A DNA stretch of 64,000 bases from Rutidosis leptorrhynchoides. Taxonomy: Eukaryota > Streptophyta > Magnoliopsida > Asterales > Asteraceae. The notes beneath the pieces were generated by a model, which worked only from the letters and a program-made list of their open reading frames with translations, was not told the DNA's origin and did no database searches. Location: positions 86,586,001 to 86,650,000 of the forward strand of contig NC_092342.1 of assembly GCF_046630445.1 (NCBI RefSeq), in the 5' to 3' direction. The position numbers and the translations under genes are program-made. How positions within the stretch are numbered: position 1 is the stretch's first letter; each line of letters opens with the position of its first letter. Of this stretch, positions 32,066-43,562 are shown in pieces.

Positions 32066-34818
32066 GGTAATGTTTTCCCATTTCCATTCCCGGATTTCGG
32101 GTTGTTGAAGTAGACCTGATGGTTTCTGATGCTCCGTTTGACCTTAGAACACGTCAAACATTCTCCTACATATTTAGTAATATCGTCTTTCATACCTGGC
32201 CACCAAAAATGTTTCTTAAGATCCTTGTATATCTTCCCCGTTCCAGGATGTATTGAGTATCTGGTTTTATGAGCTTCTCTAAGTACCATTTCTCTCATAT
32301 CTCCAAATTTTGGTACCCATATTCTTTCAGCCCTATACCGGGTTCCGTCTTCCCGAATATTAAGATGCTTCTCCGATCCTTTGGGTATTTCATCCTTTAA
32401 ATTTCCCTCTTTTAAAACTCCTTGTTGCGCCTCCTTTATTTGAGTAGTAAGGTTAGTGTGAATCATTATATTCATAGATTTTACTCGAATGGGTTCTCTG
32501 TCCTTTCTGCTCAAGGCGTCGGCTACCACATTTGCCTTTCCCGGGTGGTAACGAATCTCAAAGTCGTAATCATTCAACAATTCAATCCACCTACGCTGCC
32601 TCATATTCAGTTGTTTCTGATTAAATATGTGTTGAAGACTTTTGTGGTCGGTATATATAATACTTTTGACCCCATATAAATAGTGCCTCCAAGTCTTTAA
32701 TGCAAAAACAACCACGCCTAATTCCAAATCATGCGTCGTATAATTTTGCTCGTGAATCTTCAATTGTCTAGACGCATAAGCAATTACCTTCGTTCGTTGC
32801 ATTAATACACAACCGAGACCTTGCTTTGAGGCGTCACAATATATCACAAAATCATCATTCCCTTCAGGCAATGACAATATAGGTGTCGTAGTTAGCTTTT
32901 TCTTCAATAACTGAAATGCCTTCTCTTGTTCATCCTTCCATTCAAATTTCTTCCCTTTATGCGTTAATGAAGTCAAGGGTTTTGCTATTTTGGAAAAATC
33001 TTGGATGAATATTCTGTAGTAACCAGCCAATCCTAAAAATTGACGTATATGCTTCGGAGTTTTTGGGGTTTCCCACTTTTCAACGGTTTCGATCTTTGCC
33101 GGGTCCACCTGGATACCTTCTTTGTTCACTATCTGACCGAGGAATTGAACTTCTTCTAACCAAAATGCACACTTTGAAAACTTAGCGTACAGTTTTTCTT
33201 TCCTCAATACTTCTAGCACTTTTCTCAAATGTTCTTCGTGCTCTTGATCATTCTTTGAGTAAATAAGTATGTCATCGATGAAAACAATGACAAACTTGTC
33301 AAGATATGGCCCACACACTCGGTTCATAAGGTCCATGAACACAGCTGGTGCGTTAGTCAATCCTAACGGCATAACCATAAACTCGTAATGACCATAACGC
33401 GTCCTAAAAGCAGTTTTTGGAATATCATCCTCCTTTACTCGCATTTGATGATATCCAGAACGTAAATCGATCTTCGAATAAACTGACGAGCCTTGTAGTT
33501 GATCAAATAAGTCGTCAATTCTTGGCAGTGGATAACGATTTTTGATGGTAAGTTTGTTCAACTCTCTGTAGTCAATACACAACCTAAATGTACCATCTTT
33601 CTTCTTGATAAACAAAACAGGAGCTCCCCATGGTGATGTGCTTGGTCGAATGAAACCACGTTCTAATAGTTCTTGCAGTTGGCTTTGCAGTTCTTTCATC
33701 TCGCTGGGTGCGAGTCTGTAAGGAGCACGAGCTATTGGTGCAGCTCCTGGTACAAGATCTATTTGAAATTCAACAGATCGATGTGGAGGTAGTCCCGGTA
33801 ATTCTTTCGGAAATACATCGGGAAATTCTTTTACGACAAAAACATCATTGATGCTCTTTTCTTCAGTTTGTACTTTCTCTACATGTGCTAGAACAACATA
33901 GCAACCTTTTCTTATTAGTTTTTGTGCCTTCAAATTACTAATAAGATGTAGCTTCGTGTTGCCTTTTTCTCCGTACACCATTAAGGGTTCTCCTTCTTCT
34001 CGTACAATGCGAATTGCATTTTTATAACATACGATCTCTGCTTTCACCTTCTTCAGCCAGTCCATGCCAGCTATTACATCAAAACTCCCTAACTCTACTG
34101 GTATCAAATCAATCTTAAATATTTCGCTACCCAGTTTAATTTCTCGATTCCGGCATATATAATCTGCTGAAATTAATTTACCGTTTGCTAATTCGAGTAA
34201 AAATTTACTATCCAACGGCGTCAATGGACAACTTAATTTAGCACAAAAATCTCTACTCATATAGCTTCTACCCGCACCCGAATCAAATAAAACGTAAGCA
34301 GATCTATTGTCAATAAGAAATGTACCCGTAACAAGCTCCGGGTCTTCTTGTGCCCCTGCCGCATTAATATTGAAAACTCTTCCGCGGCCTTGTCCATTCG
34401 TGTTCTCCTGGTTCGGGCAATTTCTAATAATGTGACCCGGTTTTCCATATTTATAACAAACTACATTGGCATAACTTGCTCCGACACTACTTGCTCCACC
34501 ATTACTCGTTCCGACACCATTTGTTCCTTTCGTTCTGTTAACCCCTGGTCCGTAGACCTCACACTTCGCAGCGCTATGACCATTTCTTTTACACTTGTTG
34601 CAAAATTTGGTGCAGAACCCCGTTCTGATTATTGTTGTTGTTGCGGTTGTTATTGTTGTTGGGATGATTGTTGTAGTTGATGTTGCTGTTGTTGTTGTTG
34701 TTGTTGTTATTGTTGTTGGGACGTTTGTTGTAGTTGCGATTGATGTTGCGATTGTTGGGATAGTTGTTGCGATTATTGTTGTAATTGCTGTTGTTGTTTT
34801 ATTGGTGATTCTTATCAC
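32062..34818 (-). pseudogene. Tekay-1 zinc knuckles, protease, reverse transcriptase, RNase H
   Basis: This long frame (918 codons) starts in a Thr-rich misread low-complexity stretch and then holds zinc-finger pairs ([14 protein letters not shown] and [14 protein letters not shown]), aspartic protease ([13 protein letters not shown]), the linker [20 protein letters not shown], reverse transcriptase ([44 protein letters not shown]), RNase H ([25 protein letters not shown]), and the start of integrase ([20 protein letters not shown]). This is Ty3/gypsy order and Tekay-like sequence. It belongs to a broken element. Confidence 0.95.
34616..34800 (-). repeat. Trinucleotide repeat coding an Asn-rich gag linker
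   Basis: The plus strand is rich in TTG/GTT units. On the minus strand in the gag frame this is AAC/AAT, giving long Asn runs with Arg and Tyr. Such simple repeats yield long meaningless open frames in the other frames, and several were set aside. Confidence 0.75.
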
Positions 34819-35551
34819 CGTTTTCCTCCCACTTTCTTTTGACTTGCTTCACATTGGCCTCTTCAGCCGCCTGTTCTTTAATTCTTTCCTCAATCTGGTT
34901 CACTAGTTTGTGAGCCATTCTACATGCCTGTTGTATGGAGGCGGGCTCGTGTGAACTTATATCTTCTTGGATTCTTTCCGGTAATCCTTTCACAAATGCG
35001 TCGATCTTCTCTTCCTCATCTTCGAACGCTCTCGGACACAATAGGCACAATTCTGTGAATCGTCTTTCATACGTGGTAATATCAAATCCTTGGGTTCGTA
35101 ACCCTCTAAGTTCTGTCTTGAGCTTATTGACCCCGGTTCTGGGACGGTACTTCTCGTTTATCAAGTGCTTGAATGCTGACCACGGTAGTGCGTAAGCATC
35201 ATCTTATCCCACTTGCTCTAGATAGGTATTCCACCATGTTAACGCAGTACCTGTGAAGGTATGCGTAGCGTACTTCACTTTGTCCTCTTCAGTACACTTA
35301 CTTATGGCAAACACCGATTCGACCTTCTCGGTCTACCGTTTCAATCCGATCGGTCCTTCGGTTCCATCAAATTCCAAAGGTTTGCATGCAGTGAATTCTT
35401 TGTAGGTGCATCCTACACGATTTCATGTACTGCTAGATCCAAGGTTATTGTTGGTATGTAGCGCAGCCTGTACTGCAGCTATGTTTGAAGCAAGAAAGGC
35501 ACGAAATTCCTCTTCGCTCAAATTCAAGGTATGTCGAGTAGTTGGTGCCAT
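34799..35551 (-). pseudogene. Tekay-1 gag region
   Basis: The part 34799-35164 encodes a clear gag segment (MINEKYRPRTGVNKLKTELR, RRFTELCLLCPRAF, KIDAFVKGLPERIQ). The likely gag start is the ATG at 35551 (MAPTTRHTLNLSEEEFRAFL). The end of gag runs into the GTT/GTTGTT repeat at 34616-34800, which encodes an Asn-rich linker before the zinc knuckles. Confidence 0.85.
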
Positions 35552-35683
35552 TTCCTTCAAAATAGTCAAATGAAACAAGTTAATCATACAGAATATTAAG
35601 AGTAGTCAATAGTATCTCGTAGCATAATATGAACTCATTTATAAAAGCTTTTTCTTCATATTAGTGTTTTATAAGTTTAAATT

Positions 35684-35700
35684 CGGGTAGTACCTACCCG
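35684..35700 (-). other. Hairpin just upstream of Tekay-1 gag
   Basis: CGGGTAG-TAC-CTACCCG forms a perfect 7-bp stem with a three-base loop, 133 bases before the gag ATG at 35551. Tekay-2 has the same hairpin at 59625-59639. The sequence TACCTACCCGTTAA is also found next to the polypurine tracts (30963 and 55032). Confidence 0.6.
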
Positions 35701-35892
35701 TTAAGTTCATACTTAGTAGCTAATATATAATTCAACTACTACAATTCTATATGAAAAACTGATTATAATAATATTTCGCGTTTAAACTTTTACACAATAT
35801 TTTACAAACTTACAATACCGCTTATTTTACATATATCATGAAATATAGCACACAATAAATTTGATACAAGATGGTTGTGAAGATAATTCTAG

Positions 35893-36576
35893 CTAGTACA
35901 CAAGTCGTTTAGCAAAGGCAATAAATACACGTAATTCATACATCCAGAAACAAGTCATGCATTCTGGTTTTACTAGGACTACTTCCCATCCTTGGTCTTG
36001 TGGAACATAACCGTTATGGCCGTTGATAAGACAGCGTGTTGTAACGTCGTCAAAGGGACGAGGGTTACGTAATGTCCAACAGTCCTGTAACAATCTAAAA
36101 ACCTCATTTCTTACCCCAATTACCGACTCCGTCACTTGTAGGAACGTTTTGTTTAATAGTTGTAGCCTGATGTTCTTGTTCTCACTTTAGTGAGAAGCGA
36201 ACATTACTAACCCGTAAGCATAACATGCTTCTTTATGTTGCATGTTAGCAGCTTTTTCTAAATCACGAAGTCCTATATTCGGATATATTGAGTCAAAATA
36301 ATTTCTTAACCCGTTGCGTAAAATAGCATTTGGGTTCCCCGCAATATATGCGTCAAAGTAAACACATCGTAACTTATGGATTTCTCAATGTGATATCCCC
36401 CATCTTTCGAACGAAAGCCTTTTATAAACCAAGGCATTCTTGGAACGTTCTTCGAATGTCTTACAAACTGATCTCGCCTTAAATAGTTGTGCCGAGGAAT
36501 TCTGACCGACTCTAGACAAGATTTCATCAATCATGTCTCCGGGTAGGTCTCTTAAAATATTGGGTTGTCTATCCAT
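35893..36576 (-). pseudogene. Captured host F-box gene fragment inside the Tekay-1 leader
   Basis: From the ATG at 36576 the minus strand keeps one frame of about 227 codons, broken by two in-frame stops. The N-terminus has an F-box (LRDLPGDMIDEILSRVG, then RSVCKTFEERSKN, VYKRLSFERW). The middle has a Sel1-like helical pair (AYIAGNPNAILRNGLRNYFD, then GLRDLEKAANMQHKEACYAYGLVMF). The end is CFWMYELRVFIAFAKR. This layout is that of plant F-box proteins related to Arabidopsis At1g67623. Such proteins bind SKP1 and pick targets for ubiquitination. Here the fragment lies between the accessory ORF and gag of a retrotransposon, so it is a carried copy and probably not a working gene. No intron is visible within it. 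Confidence 0.8.
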
Positions 36577-36926
36577 TTTGTGTTTTTATACTGTAAAATA
36601 GACAAGAGTTAGATTCATAAAAAAAAATACTTATTAATACAAGCAATTTTTACATATATCATAAAGCATAAGCATACTATATTACATATATTACACCACA
36701 CGAATACAACTATCTTATTCCGACTCGCTCGTTTCTTCTTCTTCGGTTTTGGTTCGTTTTGCCAAGTTTCTAGGGATATATGATGTTCCCCTAATACGAG
36801 CCGTCGTTTTCCACATTGGTTTAGAAAAACCTGGTGGTTTAGAGGTTCCCGGGTTATTGTCACAACTTAAGAAATACGGGTGTTGACGATACATATAAAG
36901 TTCATCGGGTTTGGAATCAAATTTCT

Positions 36927-37328
36927 CTATTTTATGCCCTTTCTCTTATTGTTCTCTTTTGCCTTATTAAATTGTGTTGGGGTAATTTCTATAACATCAT
37001 CGGAATCCTTGTCGGGATCCGATTCATCGGAGAATTGGTAATCCTCCCAATACTTTGCTTCCTTGGCGGAAACACCATTGACCATAATTAACTTTGGTCG
37101 GTTGGTTGAGGATTTTCTTCTACTTAACTGTTTTATTATTTCCCCCACTGGTTCTATTTCTTCTTCCGGTTCCGATTCTTCTTCTGGTTCCGATTCTTCT
37201 TCCGGTTCCGACTCTTCTTCCGGTTCCTCTTCGGGAACTTGTGAATCAGTCCACGAATCATTCCAATTTACATTTGACTCTTCATTATTATTAGGTGAGT
37301 CAATGGGACTTGTTCTAGAGGTAGACAT
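36927..37328 (-). CDS. Acidic pre-gag ORF of Tekay-1 (133 aa), unknown function
   Basis: The ORF starts 210 bases after the 5' LTR and precedes gag in the same direction. The protein (MSTSRTSPIDSPNNNEES...) has a DSQVPEEEPEEE motif, four EEESEP-type repeats coded by an 18-bp tandem repeat (about 37150-37225), and a lysine-rich end. No catalytic or zinc motif is seen. Tekay-2 has an ORF in the same position with DSQVPDE and a similar acidic run. The shared place and motif suggest an accessory retroelement protein; the function is unknown. Confidence 0.6.
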   Translation of the reverse strand: MSTSRTSPIDSPNNNEESNVNWNDSWTDSQVPEEEPEEESEPEEESEPEEESEPEEEIEPVGEIIKQLSRRKSSTNRPKLIMVNGVSAKEAKYWEDYQFSDESDPDKDSDDVIEITPTQFNKAKENNKRKGIK

Positions 37329-37537
37329 CTATCACATAATATCAAACACGTTAAGAGATTAATATATCACATAATATTCACATGTTAAAAATATATAGTT
37401 TCCAACAAAATTTGTTAAGCAATCATTTTTCAAGTAAACACGGTCGAAGTCCAGACTCACTACTGCATCCTAACAAACTCGATAAGACACACTAATGTAA
37501 AATTCTGGTTCTCTAAGACCAACGCTCGGATACCAAC

Positions 37538-40500
37538 TGAAATGTCCCATTCTTATTGATTAAAAACGTTCCATATTAATTGATTTCGTTGCGAGGTTTT
37601 GACCTCTATATGAGACGTTTTTCAAAGACTGCATTCATTTTAAAACAAACCATAACCTTTATTTCATCAATAAAGGTTTAAAAAGCTTTACGTAGATTAT
37701 CAAATAATGATAATCTAAAATATCCTGTTTACACGCGACCATTACATAATGGTTTACAATACAAATATGTTACAACGAAATAAGTTTCTTGAATGCAGTT
37801 TTTACACAATATCATACAAGCATGGACTCCAAATCTCATCCTTATTTAAGTATGCGACAGCGAAAGCTCTTAATAATCACCTGAGAATAAACATGCTTAA
37901 AACGTCAACAAAAATGTTGGTGAGTTATAGGTTTAACCTATATATTATCAAATCATAATAATAGACCACAAGATTTCATATTTCAATACACATCCCATAC
38001 ATAGAGATAAAAATCATTCATATGGTGAACACCTGGTAACCGACATTAACAAGATGCATATTTAAGAATATCCCCATCATTCTGGGACACCCTTCGGATA
38101 TGATATAAATTTCGAAGTACTAAAGCATCCGGTACTTTGGATGGGGTTTGTTAGGCCCAATAGATCTATCTTTAGGATTCGCGTCAATTAGGATGTCTGT
38201 TCCCTAATTCTTAGATTACCAGACTTAATAAAAAGGGGCATATTCGATTTCGATAATTCAACCATAGAATGTAGTTTCACGTACTTGTGTCTATTTTGTA
38301 AATCATTTATAAAACCTGCATGTATTCTCATCCCAAAAACATTATATTTTAAAAGTGGGACTATAACTCACTTTCACAGGTTTTTTTACTTCGTCGGGAA
38401 GTAAGACTTGGCCACTGGTCGATTCACGAACCTATAACAAATATGTACATATATATCAAAGTATGTTCAAAATATATTTGCAACACTTTTAATACATTTT
38501 GATGTTTTAAGTTTATTGAGTCAGCTGTCCTCGTTAGTAACCTACAACTAGTTGTCCACAGTTAGATGTACCGAAATAAATCGATATATATTATCTTGAA
38601 TCAATCCACGACCCAGTGTATACATATCTCAGTATTGATCACAACTCAAACTATATATATTTTGGAATCAACCTCAACCCTGTATAGCTAACTCCAACAT
38701 TCACATATAGAGTGTCTATGGTTGTTCCGAAATATATATAGATGTGTCGACATGATAGGTTGAAACATTGTATACGTGTCTATGGTATCTCAAGATTACA
38801 TAATATACAATACAAGTTGATTAAGTTATGGTTGGAATAGATTTGTTACCAATTTTCACGTAGCTAAAATGAGTAGTTTTTACCAATTTTGTTTTGCTCG
38901 TCATTTCTTCGTTTCTAATCCGTTTTGAGTGATTTAAGCGGCCACGGTTTCGTATTGAACTTGACTTTATGAAAATAAACAGAAAAGGTATAGGTTTATA
39001 GTCGGAAATACAAGTTACAAGTTGTTTTTGAAAGAGGTAGTCATTTCCGTCGAAAGAACGACATCTTGATGACTGTTTTGAAAAACATACTTTCACTTTG
39101 AGTTTAACCATGATTTTTGGATATGATTTCATGTTCATAAGAAAAATCATTTTCCCAGAAGTATAGCTTTTAAATCAAAGTTTTTCATAGTTTTTAATTA
39201 TCCAAACCAAAACAGCCCCCGGTTGTAACTACGACGGCGTAAATCCGGTTTTATGGTGTTTATCGTGTTTCCGGGTTTTAAATCATTAAGTTAGCATATC
39301 ATATAGATATAGATCATGTGTATAGTTGATTTTAAAAGTGTAGTTAGAAGGATTAACTTTATTTGCGAACAAGTTTAGAATTAACTAAACTATGTTCTAG
39401 TGATTACTAGATTACCACTTCGAATATGATAGCTTTTTATGTATGAATCGAATGATGTTATGAACATCATTACTACCTTAAGTTCCTTGGATAAACCTAC
39501 TGGAAAAGAGAAAAATGGATCTAGCTTCAACGGGTCCTTGGATGGCTCGAAGTTCTTGAAGCAGAATCATGACCCGAAAACAAGTTCAAGTAAGATCATC
39601 ACTTGAAATAAGATTGTTATAGTTATAGAAATTGAACCAAAGTTTGAATATGATTATTAACTTGTATTAGAATGATAACCTACTGTAAGAAATAAATATT
39701 TCTTGAGGTTGGATGATCACCTTACAAGATTGGAAGTGAGCTAGCAAACTTGAAAGTATTCTTGATTTTATGTAACTAGAACTTGTAGAATTTATGAAGA
39801 ACACTTAGAACTTGAAGTTAGAACTTGAGAGAGATCAATTAGATGAAGAAAATTGAAGAATGAAAGTTTTTGTAGGTGTTTTTGGTCATTGGTGTATGGA
39901 TTAGATATAAAGGATATGTAATTTTGTTTTCATGTAAATAAGTCATGAATGATTACTCATATTTTTATAATTTTATGAGATATTTCATGCTAGTTGCCAA
40001 ATGATGGTTCTCACATGTGTTAGGTAACTCACATGGGCTGCTAAGAGCTGATCATTGGAGTGTATATACCAATAGTACATACATCTAAAAGCTGTGTATT
40101 GTACGAGTACGAATACGGGTGCATACGAGTAGAATTGTTGATGAAACTGAACGAGGATGTAATTGTAAGCATTTTTGTTAAGTAGAAGTATTTTGATAAG
40201 TGTCTTGAAGTCTTTCAAAAGTATATGAATACATATTAAAACACTACATGTATATACATTTTAACTGAGTCGTTAAGTCATCATTAGTCGTTACATGTAA
40301 GTGTTGTTTTGAGACCTTTAGGTTAACGATCTTGTTAAATGTTGTTAACCCAAAGTTTATAATATCAAATGAGATTTTAAATTATTATATTATAATGATA
40401 TTATGATATATTAATATATCTTAATATGATATATACATTTAAATGTCGTTACAACGATAATCGTTACATATATGTCTCGTTTCGAAATCCTTAAGTTAGT

Positions 40501-40973
40501 AGTCTTGTTTTTACTTATGTAGTTCATTGTTAATACACTTAATGATATATTTAATTATAATATTATCATGTTATATATAATATAACAATGTATTAATATG
40601 CTTCATATATATTTAGTAAGACGTGGTTATAACGATAATCGTTATATGTATCGTTTCGAGTTTCATACGTCAATAGTCTCCTTTTTAAGTATATAACTTA
40701 TTGTTACTATTTTTAATGAGATACTTGATGATCATTATATCATGTTAAACATATATATTTATTCATTTATATATCATCATGTCATATACAACTTATAGCG
40801 TTCGTGAATCATTGGTCAAACTGGGTAATCAGACGTTTACAAAATTTCCGTTTCAATTAACCAATTCTTAATAAGTTTGATTGCTTAACATGTTGGAAAC
40901 ATTTAATCATATAAATATATTTTTCATTAAACATATAATCATAGAAAGGTTCGGAAAAGTTCGGGTCACTACA
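37538..40973 (-). repeat. Tekay-1 5' LTR (3436 bp)
   Basis: It has the same ends and length as 27523-30961 and is preceded on its left by a tRNA-Met-type primer site (TTGGTATCCGAGCGTTGGTC on the minus strand, 37519-37536). Confidence 0.95.
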
Positions 40974-40978
40974 CAGGA

Positions 40979-41627
40979 CACGCGATCAACCTCGAATTTC
41001 CACACAATTTCCCTAAAATGATTTCTTAAACAATGTGCTAAGGATAGCACAAGAGACAAAACATCAAAAGTAATGAATAGGAGTGACGATGACATAAAAA
41101 TGTTTTCAAAGTACCAAGAATCTCTAAAAGTCAAGAATGACATTTTCCGGTTCAAAAACCAAAGCACATAGGCACAACGGCACAAAGGCACGTAATATAA
41201 CAAGAATGTTATATACCTAAACATAATAGCTGACATTGAAATGCCGAGCATTTAGAAGTCAAGAATGACATCTCGTGTAAGATAACTCAAACGTTATATA
41301 CATAACCATAATAGATGACATAGAAATGTCGAGAATTTCAGATGTCAAGAATGACATCCCTCGGTTTCACTACCCGAGGTGTTCTTATAAGGATAAGTTC
41401 GCATGAGTCGGAGAATACGTTTAAATCGGTATGGGAGTTCCTCTGGATTCAGAACGTAATAGAGATGTATGTATGATAACATTATACATACCAATACGAT
41501 ACAAATAATCACATATAATAATATATTATAGGCCGGACTGTAGACTAGACTCACTAATGCACCCTATTGACTCGGGTAACGACATCAATGCAGCCTAATT
41601 CCCTACAACCAGAGCTCTGATACCAAC
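40979..41627 (-). other. Right interior of the outer element with primer site
   Basis: No coding sequence is recognised. The stretch has direct repeats of GTCAAGAATGACAT (about 41131, 41262 and 41344) and ends with AGCTCTGATACCAAC, which on the minus strand is a tRNA-Met-type primer site next to the right LTR. The lack of gag here, where gag should start, supports a non-autonomous element. Confidence 0.55.
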
Positions 41628-41757
41628 TAAAACGACCCGTCAAAGTACACTTGACGACCATCATTATCTTGGTCCCACATCTTGATCATAACTCTATATG
41701 AATTTGATAAATAACCTTGCATTCTTTATTAAAAAAATGATTTCCTATAAAGGAAAC

Positions 41758-43562
41758 TGTGACACTGCTATTTTTTTTATAATAAATACGTGGCGGAAGC
41801 ATAATATTAATTAAATACGATATCGACATTTGTACAAACCGATGTCACGTGTCATTAAAACAATTTACATATTAGCAGGAAGAGACGTAAATACATTCTG
41901 TTTTCAAAAGTACACGGTTCATATTCTAAAAGACCACATCAGAGTTAACCCTGTCAAACATAACATCATCATGCCCGTCTTCTCCCAAACGCACTATCTA
42001 CAAAAGCTAACAACCTACAGGGAGGAGATAGAGGGAAATTAGCACGAAGCTAAGTGAGTACGACTAACTACAGGCCATAGCATACATAAGCGTTATACTA
42101 ATCATGTCACAATAGTCTAACACACAAACATCACCCAAGTGCCGTCTACAGAGACTCTGGCAGCTCGGCCAAACCATTAACCACCAGCTGATCGGACTGG
42201 GGCTTACCAGAAGTTCCTCCACCACCATGTCATATATATATAATCCACACGCGACGGACGCGTCATTCACATATATATACAACACGATTGTCTAGGCTAC
42301 CACATGAGGAACCCAACCCGCAGGTTGATCTCTCCTACCGAGGCTACCACACAATAGGGACGCACTGGGCTCCAGCAGAAAAGCATCAACTAACATGCAG
42401 TCGTCACAACAACTAACTAACCACAATAATAAGTATATCTAACAAGCATGACAATCATAATATAACATGCTTATATATACTATATTCTCCAGTTAGTCCC
42501 ACTCACCAATTACCAGCAAACGAGAAGGTATTCAGCTATCTAATCACTGAACCTTCTCTTTCTCATTTTCTCCTGAGAATAACATAAACACAAGTTAGTT
42601 TATATCCGATAGCACAAAATAGCACAATACTGAAATTTTTGTCAGAAAAAGTGTCCGCTAAAAATTTTTGCTTAACACTTGTGCACTTTCAAAATTTACA
42701 TCCTGAACATCAAAATACAAACGGGCAGTGTCGACTGTCAGAGACCAGTCGGCCGACTGTCTTCACTCACTCGGCCGAGAGTCTAGTCACTCGGTCGATG
42801 GTCTTACACAGACACACTCGGTCGTGGGTCATACACACTCAGTCGATGGTCTCGTCGATCGGTCGAGTGTCAGGAGACACTCGGCCGACCGTGTTCATCT
42901 GCAGAAGCTGAAAACAAAGTGACGGGTTTCACCCAAAATCACCCAATTCTTACTCTAAAGCTCGATTATGACCTCAAAACTGACCAAATCAAAAACACTA
43001 TACATTAAGAAACATAAACCCACAAGATTTGGACTCAAACAACATCAAATCTAACCACTTTGACCCAAAATACACACTTTATAAAAACTAACACAAAAAC
43101 CCCATTTTCTTGAAGATTAAAGCATGAAAACTTGTGATTCTTACCTTGAAAGAATCAGTGAATCACAAGGAACACAAAGATGTAAATGATTCGAGCTCTA
43201 AAACAAGGATTAGAAATTAGGGTTTGATTGTAGGTGAAAGGAAGGTACGGGAGTGTTTTGGGAATTTTCTGGAAAATGCAAGAAGGGGATAGTCATCAGT
43301 CTATTATTTGGGATTAAATCCCATACTGTGTAACTCACGGGTATTTACCAGTTATCTGATATCTTTCGTACATAATTTGGCAACCCAAACGAATTCTAAA
43401 TTAAATAAACAAACCTGTTCTGTGACCCTTGTCACAAACTGGTCCTAACCACATCATCAAATAATAATAAATATTGAATAAAAATATAAGCATATAATAT
43501 CACAACACCAACTTATGGACAATTTAGTAATCTTACAGCTAGGCCCGATTGAGGATGTTACA
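41758..43562. mobile_element. Solo LTR (1805 bp) inside the outer right LTR
   Basis: The insert begins TGTGACACTGCT, ends GGATGTTACA and is flanked by GAAAC on both sides (41753-41757 and 43563-43567). The uninterrupted left LTR copy has GGAAACCTACC at the matching place, so the empty site is present in the window. A single LTR with no interior is the normal result of recombination between two LTRs. The orientation and family are not certain. A patch at 42725-42897 is rich in TCGGCCGA-like units. Confidence 0.88.

Larger units (their letters stand above)
27523..40973 (-). mobile_element. Tekay-type Ty3/gypsy retrotransposon (Tekay-1), both LTRs, coding part broken
   Basis: LTRs 27523-30961 and 37538-40973 (3439 and 3436 bp) are flanked by the target duplication CAGGA (27518-27522 and 40974-40978). 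The element reads on the minus strand: primer site before 37538, acidic ORF 36927-37328, F-box fragment 35893-36576, gag, protease, reverse transcriptase, RNase H, integrase (31178-35551), and a tract with CCCGTTAAATAAATTTCGTCCC at 30970 next to the 3' LTR. LTR difference is about 1.5% in the parts I compared, so roughly half a million years at 1.3e-8 per site per year. Gag-pol is broken, with about five breaks. The protein sequence matches the Tekay (Del) chromovirus lineage. Confidence 0.95.

Noticed and set aside
34348-34906. Plus-strand frames of Val/Ile/Cys-rich protein near 34600
   Set aside because: They are produced by the GTT repeat opposite the Asn-rich gag linker.
41830-42922. Short frames inside the solo LTR
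   Set aside because: Non-coding LTR; the frames at 42639-42922 come from the CG-rich repeated units.
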